Assembly (NCBI GenBank): GCA_046542255.1
Contig: JBKHBT010000073.1
Location: 1 to 16,536, forward strand
Length of the DNA stretch: 16,536 nt
Direction of reading: 5' to 3'
Source of the DNA: JBKHBT01 sp046542255
Lineage (GTDB): Bacteria; UBP14; UBA6098; JBKHBT01
Below, piece by piece: positions 1-5,804 of this stretch. The translations under genes and the position numbers were made by a program. Position 1 is the first letter of the stretch. The number at the start of each line of letters is the position of its first letter. A model generated the notes under the pieces. That model searched no databases and was not told the DNA's origin. It saw nothing but the letters and a program-made list of their open reading frames with translations.

Positions 1-1
1 A

Positions 2-73
2 ATCGAAAATCTCTACGGCAAAGAGCCAGATGATTTCGAAGAAACCGAGGCAATTGAGCTGGAGATCAAATGA
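2..73 (+). CDS. C-terminal end of a probable antitoxin (5' end outside window)
   Basis: Only the last 23 codons are inside the window. They are acidic and end in a TGA that overlaps the next ATG as ATGA. A short acidic tail translationally coupled to a RelE/ParE-like toxin is the usual arrangement for an antitoxin placed upstream of its toxin. The family (for example RHH or Phd-like) cannot be told because the DNA-binding part is missing. The role rests on position and acidity only. Confidence 0.5.
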   Translation: MENLYGKEPDDFEETEAIELEIK

Positions 74-660
74 ACTTTAAGCTCGTTTTGAGCAAATCTG
101 CTTCGAAAGCCGTCAATAGAAGTGTCATTACAAGAGATGATTTGATAACAATTATTAAAGACACTATCAAAGTTTTTCAAGGTGAAGATATTCCTATAGA
201 TATAAAAAAGATGAGCGGCAAATGGAAAGAACATTATCGAATAAAAAACGGAGATATCAGGATTATTTTTTCTTTTGATTTCACTTCGAAGACGATTAGA
301 GTCAAAAAGATTGGTAACAGAGGTGATATATATAAATAACCTCAATTCATCCCTCAATTTTATTACTTGCTCTTCAAGGATCGAAACAATTTTCTTAATC
401 AAACGGCGATTGTCGATAGCTCTTATCTGATCAATCATGATATCGCTATCTTCGCGTAGGTCTGTGCTTTCTTTCCTAAGATGTATCCTCAAAATCTCGC
501 TCTTTGGGTTAACTTTCGAAGTAAGAGGAGCAATGATTGTTGATGGATGTATATTATTTAATAAATTGATCTGTAAAATCGCAACCGGCCTTGTTTTGCC
601 AGGTTCGGTGCCCTTCCTTGGCGATAAGTCAGCCAGCCAAATATCATACTGCTTAATCAT
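13..660 (-). CDS. MazF/PemK-family toxin with an abnormal C-terminal extension
   Basis: Residues 1-107 are a MazF/PemK endoribonuclease. The start YDIWLADL is followed by the conserved G-K-T-R-P (R24, P25) and by the TS pair at 47-48, which corresponds to the active-site Ser/Thr position of the family. A helix like the normal MazF C-terminus (ILEEQVIKLRDELRLFI) ends near residue 110, where family members usually stop. Here no stop occurs, and the frame continues 108 more codons antisense to the RelE-like gene, ending at TAG (13-15). The extension has no recognisable domain and is probably not selected as protein. Its start overlaps the antitoxin stop by 8 bp, with AGAAG as a possible SD. A lost stop codon, by mutation or sequencing error, would explain the length. 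Confidence 0.75.
   Translation of the reverse strand: MIKQYDIWLADLSPRKGTEPGKTRPVAILQINLLNNIHPSTIIAPLTSKVNPKSEILRIHLRKESTDLREDSDIMIDQIRAIDNRRLIKKIVSILEEQVIKLRDELRLFIYITSVTNLFDSNRLRSEIKRKNNPDISVFYSIMFFPFAAHLFYIYRNIFTLKNFDSVFNNCYQIISCNDTSIDGFRSRFAQNELKVHLISSSIASVSSKSSGSLP
70..339 (+). CDS. RelE/ParE-superfamily toxin
   Basis: This 89-residue basic protein has the typical length and C-terminal signature of the RelE/ParE fold. A tyrosine-arginine stretch near residue 56 (HYRIKNGDIRIIF) is followed by a beta strand rich in V/I and the ending RVKKIGNRGDIYK. Members of this family either cleave mRNA on the ribosome (RelE) or poison gyrase (ParE). The sequence alone does not decide which; the 'IGNRGDIYK' ending is seen in RelE-like mRNA interferases. 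Its start overlaps the stop of the upstream acidic frame by ATGA, so it is probably translated by coupling. The whole gene is also read, antisense, by the C-terminal half of the MazF-like frame on the other strand. Confidence 0.8.
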   Translation: MNFKLVLSKSASKAVNRSVITRDDLITIIKDTIKVFQGEDIPIDIKKMSGKWKEHYRIKNGDIRIIFSFDFTSKTIRVKKIGNRGDIYK

Positions 661-883
661 GATCTTCTAACGATTCGGATTCGCCAAGTACTTTCATAAA
701 GTATTTTTTTATAATGCGAGATTCAGCCTTAAGCTTCTCGGCCAAAATTTCTCTGCTTTTTTGCTGGTTATAGTATTTCAAAGCATTATTAATATAGCGA
801 TTCCGCGATATTTTTCCGCTTTTTACAAGCTTCTCGGTCTCTTCAAATATTTCATTATCCAGTTTGAGTGATAAAGATTTCAT
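653..883 (-). CDS. Ribbon-helix-helix antitoxin of the MazF module
   Basis: This 76-residue protein starts MKSLSLKLDNEIFEE, a short beta strand followed by a helix. A second helix (ISRNRYINNALKYY) completes a ribbon-helix-helix DNA-binding domain like that of CopG/MazE-type antitoxins. The C-terminal third, rich in E and K, would be the part that wraps and neutralises the toxin. It lies directly upstream of the MazF-like toxin and overlaps it by 8 bp, the standard antitoxin-first order. The start is supported by a strong SD, AAGAAGGAG, about 2-9 nt upstream (plus-strand 886-893). Such proteins normally bind their own promoter; a -10 TATAAT lies at 902-907 on this strand. Confidence 0.8.
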   Translation of the reverse strand: MKSLSLKLDNEIFEETEKLVKSGKISRNRYINNALKYYNQQKSREILAEKLKAESRIIKKYFMKVLGESESLEDHD

Positions 884-901
884 ATCTCCTTCTTAATACT
901 A

Positions 902-928
902 ATTATATCAAATAGTGATGCATTTCAA
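902..928 (-). promoter_or_regulatory. Promoter of the antitoxin-mazF operon
   Basis: On the minus strand a perfect TATAAT (902-907) lies 15 nt after TTGAAA (923-928). Transcription would start near 895, about 12 nt before the antitoxin ATG, and includes its strong SD. The spacer is short, so the -35 assignment is weaker than the -10. Confidence 0.45.
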
Positions 929-939
929 TAGAATTTTCG

Positions 940-987
940 GCAATTCTTCAAAGATATAAATAAAGAATCATTCTTGGTGAGAATTGC
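940..987. repeat. Inverted repeat upstream of the TA promoter
   Basis: GCAATTCT (940-947) and AGAATTGC (980-987) are perfect 8-bp inverted arms separated by 32 nt, and a smaller inverted pair AGAAT/ATTCT lies inside. The site is between the divergent antitoxin and gatD genes, just upstream of the antitoxin promoter. It could be an operator or a chance palindrome. The rest of the 884-1103 gap holds no other gene that I can see. Confidence 0.35.
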
Positions 988-1022
988 TAAATAACACATT
1001 TCCCTCCCCCCAAGAGATTTCC

Positions 1023-1051
1023 TTGCAAAAATACAATTTAGCTTTTATTTT
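1023..1051 (+). promoter_or_regulatory. Putative promoter of gatD
   Basis: TTGCAA (1023-1028) and TATTTT (1046-1051) are separated by 17 nt. Transcription would start near 1058, upstream of both possible gatD starts (1077 and 1104). Confidence 0.4.
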
Positions 1052-1103
1052 ATCCGGTTAAATGTTTTGAAATATTATGGTATTAAATGGAATTGGGGTT
1101 TTG

Positions 1104-2504
1104 ATGGCTGATAAAATCACTCAGGACGAAAGAAGCGGCTATACCGGACGTGCTGCTAAAATTATGAAAGAATTCGATATTCGCGTTTGGAGCGATGCCA
1201 AAATTGATACCAATCGCGGAGAATTTCGGGGTATTGTTTTGCCACGTGCAGAAAATAGCGATGATTACCATATCGTAATCAAACTCGATACTGGATATAA
1301 TATCGGTATTGATACCGATACGATCACTTCTATGGAAGAGCTGGGCTATCGCAAAGCTAACTATAAGATACCCGAAAAAGAATTTCCCTATGACCCAAAG
1401 CATAAAAATGTGCAGCTTCTGGGAACCGGTGGCACAATCGCATCCCGATTGGACTATCGAACCGGTGCTGTGATTCCGGCTTTCTCGCCCGGCGAACTCT
1501 ATGGCTCGGTCCCCGAACTTGCCGATATTGCAAATCTGCAAACCGAGAAACTATTTGGCGTGTTTTCCGAAAATATGGGCCCTGAAGAATATATGACTCT
1601 GGCAAAAGCCGTTGCCAAGAAAATCGAAGATGGCGCCGATGGAGTCGTCATCGGCCATGGTACAGATACTATGCATCATACCGCTGCTGCGCTTTCTTTT
1701 ATGGTACAGGACCTTCCTGTTCCAGTGGTTATGGTGGGCTCGCAAAGATCATCCGATAGGCCGTCATCCGATGCTGCACTCAATCTGCTCAATTCAACCT
1801 ATACAGCCGCTCACTCGGATATCGCCGAGGTCTCGGTCTGCATGTTTGGCCCGACTTCTGACCAATACGGCCTTCTTCATCAGGGAACACGAGTGCGCAA
1901 GATGCATTCATCATTCCGCTCGACTTTCCGAACCATCGATGATGTACCGATAGCTATGGTCAACTATCGGGAAGGAATAACGCCTATCCGAACCGATTAT
2001 AATAAACGCAATCCAGACCGCAAACTCAAACTAATGCCAACCTTCGATGACAGCGTTTCGATAGTTTACTATTATCCATCGATGAAAGCCGATATCATCG
2101 ACTCTCTCATCGAAAATGGCTATAAAGGCATCGTAATCGCTGGCACAGGTTTAGGCCATGTCAATAAACCACTCTATCCAGCCCTGGAACGTGCCCGCGA
2201 TGCCGGAGTCGCCGTATATATGACTGTCCAGACGATATGGGGCTATGCGCAGATGTATGTCTATGACACCGGCCGCGACCTTATGGCAAAAGGCGTTGTA
2301 CCGCTTGCCAATATGCTTCCTGAAGTCGCATATATCAAATTAGGATGGGCGCTTGGGCAATCTTCTGACCTTGAAGAAGTCAAGAAAATCATGCTGGAGC
2401 CTGTCGCAAGAGATATGACAGAACGAGAGCCGTATAATGGCTATCTCGTCTATCAGGGCGGAATTCCGGAGATTCAGGAGTTTTTGAAAAAGCAATACCG
2501 ATAA
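1104..2504 (+). CDS. gatD: Glutamyl-tRNA(Gln) amidotransferase subunit D-like asparaginase (GatD)
   Basis: The protein has the two-part GatD layout. An N-terminal small beta-barrel (about residues 30-75, ending IVIKLDNGYNIGI-like) precedes a type I asparaginase domain. Catalytic residues are visible: the first Thr in GTGGTIAS (T111), the Thr-Asp pair in GHGTDT (T187, D188) and the Lys in RVRKMHSS (K266). In archaea GatD releases ammonia from glutamine and passes it to GatE, which converts Glu-tRNA(Gln) to Gln-tRNA(Gln). No gatE is visible nearby. The frame is open from an ATG at 1077, but the ATG at 1104 has GGGG 5 nt upstream and the 1077 start has no SD, so I chose 1104. An ordinary L-asparaginase I would lack the N-terminal barrel. 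The GatD family call is firm; its use in tRNA charging here is inferred. Confidence 0.88.
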   Translation: MADKITQDERSGYTGRAAKIMKEFDIRVWSDAKIDTNRGEFRGIVLPRAENSDDYHIVIKLDTGYNIGIDTDTITSMEELGYRKANYKIPEKEFPYDPKHKNVQLLGTGGTIASRLDYRTGAVIPAFSPGELYGSVPELADIANLQTEKLFGVFSENMGPEEYMTLAKAVAKKIEDGADGVVIGHGTDTMHHTAAALSFMVQDLPVPVVMVGSQRSSDRPSSDAALNLLNSTYTAAHSDIAEVSVCMFGPTSDQYGLLHQGTRVRKMHSSFRSTFRTIDDVPIAMVNYREGITPIRTDYNKRNPDRKLKLMPTFDDSVSIVYYYPSMKADIIDSLIENGYKGIVIAGTGLGHVNKPLYPALERARDAGVAVYMTVQTIWGYAQMYVYDTGRDLMAKGVVPLANMLPEVAYIKLGWALGQSSDLEEVKKIMLEPVARDMTEREPYNGYLVYQGGIPEIQEFLKKQYR

Positions 2505-2512
2505 ATTTGCAT

Positions 2513-2546
2513 AAAAAAGGGGACGTTATTGAAGCGTCCCTTTTTT
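2513..2546. terminator. Bidirectional terminator between gatD and tyrS
   Basis: The stem GGGACG (2520-2525) / CGTCCC (2535-2540) with a 9-nt loop is flanked by A6 on the left and T6 on the right. It can therefore end transcription of gatD (plus) and of tyrS (minus), which converge here. Confidence 0.9.
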
Positions 2547-2568
2547 CTATAATATAATCTTATGCCTA

Positions 2569-3798
2569 TCAAACAGCAATAATCTTAAGAAATCGCCTTT
2601 TGCCTACCTTAAGAATTATCTCGCCTTCTATTTTGATATTGGCTTTGTCGTCTTTCATCTGCTCATTATCGATTTTCACTGCGCCTTGCTTGATAAGCCT
2701 TCTGGCCTCGCCGCCGGATTTGACAAGGTCATTATCGCGAAGAAGATTCACTATCCAGACTTCTTCGCCGGCTGGGATTTCGGCGGTGGGGATATCTTTG
2801 GGAATATTGCCTTTTGAAAATACATTCTCGAAAGACTGCCTCGCCTTTTTCGATGCAGCTTCATCATAGTACATCTTGATAATCTCTTCGCCGAGAAGCT
2901 TCTTGTACTTCATTGGATTTTCGCCGGAACCGATTGCCTTCTCTATCTCATCGAGCTGCTTCTTATCGATGTCTGTAACAAGACGGAAATACTTGACGAT
3001 AAGCTCATCCGGTATCGACATGGTTTTTCCGAACATATCTTTGGGAGCATCGGTAATTCCTATATAATTATCCAGACTTTTGGACATCTTTTGCACGCCA
3101 TCGAGGCCTTCGAGAAGCGGGAATGTAACAATCGCCTGAGCATCTGGCTGTCCATATGCCCTCTGAAGTTCCCGTCCGACAAGAAGATTGAATTTCTGGT
3201 CTGTGCCGCCGAGTTCCACATCCGCCTCCAGTGCGACCGAATCATAGCCCTGGGCGAGTGGATATAGCATCTCATGAAGGCTAATCGGCTCTTCATTCTT
3301 ATATCGTTTCTCGAAATCATCGCGCTCGAGCATCCTTGCCAGCGTGTATTTTCCAGATAGCTTTATTACATCGGCAAAATCCAGCTTGCCCAGCCATTCG
3401 GAATTATAGCGGATCTCGGTTCTTTCGGGCTCGAGGATTTTATATGCCTGCTTCATATATGTCTCGCCATTAATGCGCGTCTCTTCATATGAAAGCTGTG
3501 GGCGTGTTTTATTCTTGCCGGAAGGATCGCCAATCATCGCCGTGAAATCGCCGACTACCAGAATTCCGGTATGGCCCATATCCTGGAATAGCCGAAGTTG
3601 CCGGAGCGGTACGCTATGGCCGATATGAAGGTCGGGTTTGCTTGGGTCGCAGCCTAGTTTAATCTTCAATGGCCTTTTCTCCTTTTGGGCTTTTTTCAGC
3701 TTTTCCAGAAGCTCATCCTTTGGGATTATCTCGACTGCCAGCCGCTCTATCTGCTCGATTTGTTCTTCGGGGCTTAAATTTAGCATATCTTCTTTCAT
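2569..3798 (-). CDS. tyrS: Tyrosyl-tRNA synthetase
   Basis: This 409-residue class I synthetase attaches tyrosine to tRNA(Tyr). The ATP-binding HIGH motif is at 58-61 (LHIGHSVPL), and KMSKS is at 237-241 inside VQKMSKSLDN. The segment YDSVALEADVELGGTDQKFN, typical of TyrRS, forms part of the active site. An S4 RNA-binding domain lies near residues 345-405 (DLVKSGGEARRLIKQGAVKI). Length and the HIGH form of the motif fit the TyrZ-like bacterial branch. A GGAG SD lies 5 nt before the ATG (plus-strand 3804-3807). It is transcribed alone toward the shared terminator with gatD. Confidence 0.96.
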   Translation of the reverse strand: MKEDMLNLSPEEQIEQIERLAVEIIPKDELLEKLKKAQKEKRPLKIKLGCDPSKPDLHIGHSVPLRQLRLFQDMGHTGILVVGDFTAMIGDPSGKNKTRPQLSYEETRINGETYMKQAYKILEPERTEIRYNSEWLGKLDFADVIKLSGKYTLARMLERDDFEKRYKNEEPISLHEMLYPLAQGYDSVALEADVELGGTDQKFNLLVGRELQRAYGQPDAQAIVTFPLLEGLDGVQKMSKSLDNYIGITDAPKDMFGKTMSIPDELIVKYFRLVTDIDKKQLDEIEKAIGSGENPMKYKKLLGEEIIKMYYDEAASKKARQSFENVFSKGNIPKDIPTAEIPAGEEVWIVNLLRDNDLVKSGGEARRLIKQGAVKIDNEQMKDDKANIKIEGEIILKVGKRRFLKIIAV

Positions 3799-3893
3799 AT
3801 TTACTCCAGCGTATAGATTTCAATTAACATAATCATTAAAGAAAAGCTTTTTTGCATATCAGGCAAGAGAATTTCCAAAGTGGGAATTTGATA

Positions 3894-3922
3894 TTGCATA
3901 GCTTTGTATGATTTGCTATATT
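3894..3922 (+). promoter_or_regulatory. Promoter of the small membrane protein and purC
   Basis: TTGCAT (3894-3899), a 17-nt spacer and TATATT (3917-3922) form a good sigma-70-type promoter. The start of transcription would fall near 3929, only about 6 nt before the ATG at 3935, so the transcript would be almost leaderless. This agrees with the absence of an SD. Confidence 0.55.
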
Positions 3923-3934
3923 AAAAATAACTGA

Positions 3935-4270
3935 ATGGCGAAGAAAAAAGCAAAGGATTATATGCCTCGCGACTTAAAAGTCAAAATCGAGATACTACGG
4001 GCGATGGAAAAAACCTGGATGAGGACATCGAGGCTTTTATTTTTTGCTGGGCTTTTTATATTCATAATATTTGTCGCAGGTTTTATTCAGGGCAATATTC
4101 CGCTTTATGTGCAGATTATTATAGTCGTAGCAATTGCCGCTTTTATCGCCGCTGGAGTTGAATTCTCGCTCCGCGCGAGGATGAACAATATGTACGCCGA
4201 CCTTCTCGAGATGATAGACAAAGAAAGCGAACTGAAAAAGTTCATCTCATTGGACGAAATACCAGAATAA
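3935..4270 (+). CDS. Small membrane protein, two transmembrane helices, unknown function
   Basis: I do not recognise the family. The 111-residue protein has a lysine-rich cytoplasmic N-terminus (MAKKKAKDYMPRDLKVK) and two hydrophobic segments at about 34-52 and 57-78 joined by a short loop (GNIPLY). A charged, probably helical tail of about 33 residues follows. The positive N-terminus suggests both ends face the cytoplasm. There is no SD, and the promoter at 3894-3922 leaves almost no leader. It lies 40 nt upstream of purC on the same strand and is probably co-transcribed. Nothing in it suggests a role in purine synthesis. Confidence 0.75.
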   Translation: MAKKKAKDYMPRDLKVKIEILRAMEKTWMRTSRLLFFAGLFIFIIFVAGFIQGNIPLYVQIIIVVAIAAFIAAGVEFSLRARMNNMYADLLEMIDKESELKKFISLDEIPE

Positions 4271-4310
4271 TTCACGATAGCATAAAAATGAAAAAACACA
4301 AGGGGGCGCA

Positions 4311-5210
4311 ATGTACAAAGCCGTCAAGGAGACCTCACTCAAAAATCGGAAACCTGACTACTGTGGCAAGGTGCGTGATATTTTCGACCAGGGCGACAGG
4401 CTTATTATTATTACTACCGACCGAGTGTCTGCATACGACCACATACTTCCCGAACCGGTACCGGGACGCGGCGTACTATTGACACAAATCTCACTCTTCT
4501 GGTTCGATATGATGAAAAAATATCTGCCGAATCACATTATAACTGGCAATATCGATGAGTTTCCAAAGTCATTGAAAGAGAATGCAGAAGAATTCGCAGG
4601 AAGGACAGTAATTGTCAAAAAGGCCGAGAGAATCGATTTTGAATGCATCGTAAGAGGCTATCTCACCGGCGGCGGCTATCGTGAATATAAGAAAACTGGC
4701 AAAATCTCCGGAATCGATATTCCCGAAGGCATGGAAGATGGCGATAAATTCAAAGCGCCGATATTTACGCCAACCACAAAAGCCGAAGAAGGCCATGATA
4801 TGCCGGTTACTTTCGATGAGATGAAAGAAATTCTCATCAAGCAATTCCCTAATATGCCGGATATGGCAGATAAACTTCGCGAAAAATCCATCTATATATA
4901 TGAAAAGGGCCGTGATTATGCCGAAGAGCGCGGAATAATCCTGGTCGATACCAAATTTGAATTCGGCCTTGTCAATGGCGAGATTATCTTGATCGATGAA
5001 ATCCTAACGCCCGATTCATCAAGATTCTGGCTCAAAGCCGATTATGACAAAGGCGAGCTGAAATCATTCGATAAGCAGATTATCCGCGATTATCTCAAAG
5101 AGAAGGGTTTCACTGGCGAAGGCGAGCCACCGCATCTTACAGATGAAGTCATAGCCGAGACTATCAAGCGATATGAATGGATTCTCGAGGCTTTGCGCAA
5201 GACTGTTTGA
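4311..5210 (+). CDS. purC: Phosphoribosylaminoimidazole-succinocarboxamide synthase (SAICAR synthetase)
   Basis: PurC joins aspartate to CAIR using ATP in purine synthesis. At 299 residues this is the long form of the family, rather than the roughly 240-residue form common in many bacteria. Visible motifs are GKVRD (19-23), TDRVSAYDHIL (from 36), RGYLTGGGYREY, DTKFEFGLVNGEIILIDE and the signature LTPDSSRFW followed by SFDKQIIRDYL. The N-terminus is complete and has GGGGG (4302-4306) 4 nt before the ATG. It probably shares a transcript with the small membrane protein upstream. No clear intrinsic terminator follows; the hairpin cluster at 5241-5407 begins 30 nt after the stop. Confidence 0.95.
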   Translation: MYKAVKETSLKNRKPDYCGKVRDIFDQGDRLIIITTDRVSAYDHILPEPVPGRGVLLTQISLFWFDMMKKYLPNHIITGNIDEFPKSLKENAEEFAGRTVIVKKAERIDFECIVRGYLTGGGYREYKKTGKISGIDIPEGMEDGDKFKAPIFTPTTKAEEGHDMPVTFDEMKEILIKQFPNMPDMADKLREKSIYIYEKGRDYAEERGIILVDTKFEFGLVNGEIILIDEILTPDSSRFWLKADYDKGELKSFDKQIIRDYLKEKGFTGEGEPPHLTDEVIAETIKRYEWILEALRKTV

Positions 5211-5240
5211 CTTATTAGAAATCTTGCTATACGGCAGAAT

Positions 5241-5407
5241 CAACGCAGAGCGTTGGGTTGCGTGTCTTCGTTCCACGCGGAGCGATGGAACGAGGGAGGG
5301 CTATGTTTCTTCAATGCGGAGCGTCGGAACGAAAGGGAATGGCTTCGACTTCGCTCAGCCATCGAGCTTTAGCATATGGACGGTGTCCGAGCGAAGCCGA
5401 GGACACC
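5241..5407. repeat. Cluster of five REP-like hairpin units
   Basis: Units: CAACGC-AGA-GCGTTG (5241-5255); CGTTCCA with a 10-nt loop and TGGAACG (5269-5292); a degenerate copy of the right half of that unit, GCGGAGCGTCGGAACGA (5316-5332), matching 5277-5293 at 15 of 17 bases; GGCT/AGCC arms around a 12-nt loop (5341-5360); and GGTGTCC/GGACACC arms around a 12-nt loop (5382-5407). All contain GAGCG in one orientation. The last two share nearly the same loop, on opposite strands, but have different arms. The rest of the 5211-5633 gap is non-coding; it holds a 10-bp palindrome CGGGTACCCG (5472-5481) and A-rich sequence. Confidence 0.7.
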
Positions 5408-5633
5408 TTACAATTAATCGAGGGTAAAATCCCGCCTTATAATCCAAAATAAAATTAAAGGCTACCTTTTGCGGGTACCCGTGCCTCAATATAATCATCT
5501 CTGGATGAACCATCCCATATCACATGAACAAAATAGATTTGCCAAACAAACAAACAGATAATGCAACCGCAAGGGCTGCCGCTACAAAAATACATTCAAA
5601 TACATAAAAAATTGAAAAAAATCAAAAAAATCC

Positions 5634-5663
5634 TCGACAAATCCTATATTATTGCTTTATATA
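5634..5663 (+). promoter_or_regulatory. Promoter of the fibre-like gene
   Basis: TCGACA (5634-5639), an 18-nt spacer and TATATA (5658-5663) lie in an AT-rich stretch preceded by A-tracts (5606-5630) that resemble an UP element. Transcription would start near 5670 and give a leader of about 135 nt. Confidence 0.45.
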
Positions 5664-5683
5664 TTGTCGCTTAGGTTTGAGGA

Positions 5684-5803
5684 CATTCTGTTTGAGAATG
5701 AGCCTTAATATTTGTTTTATTAAAATAGGCTTGTTTTCTCCTTAAGTAGCTTGGTCGATAAGTTCGATTGAAGAAAACGAAAACTTATCAAACAAAGGAG
5801 AAA
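5684..5803 (+). promoter_or_regulatory. Highly structured 5' leader that can mask the Shine-Dalgarno
   Basis: Several helices can form in the leader. CATTCT/AGAATG (5684-5689/5695-5700) is followed at once by AGCCT/AGGCT arms with inner AT pairing (5701-5731). TTTCTCCTT (5735-5743) is perfectly complementary over 9 nt to AAGGAGAAA (5795-5803), which contains the SD. Nested inside is an 8-bp stem GATAAGTT/AACTTATC (5757-5764/5782-5789). Pairing of the outer helix would hide the ribosome site of the gene at 5805. No known riboswitch aptamer was recognised. Confidence 0.5.
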
Positions 5804-5804
5804 C

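Noticed and set aside
437..670. 77-codon plus-strand frame opposite mazF
   Set aside because: It is a shadow of the MazF/antitoxin coding sequence, with no SD and no recognisable domain.
3869..3890. Possible palindrome in the tyrS/3935 intergenic gap (TTTCC...GGGAA)
   Set aside because: The arms do not pair beyond about 4-5 bp.
5173..5452. Plus-strand frames of 64 and 84 codons over the hairpin cluster
   Set aside because: They start inside or just after purC, have no SD, and their composition is that of the palindromic repeats.
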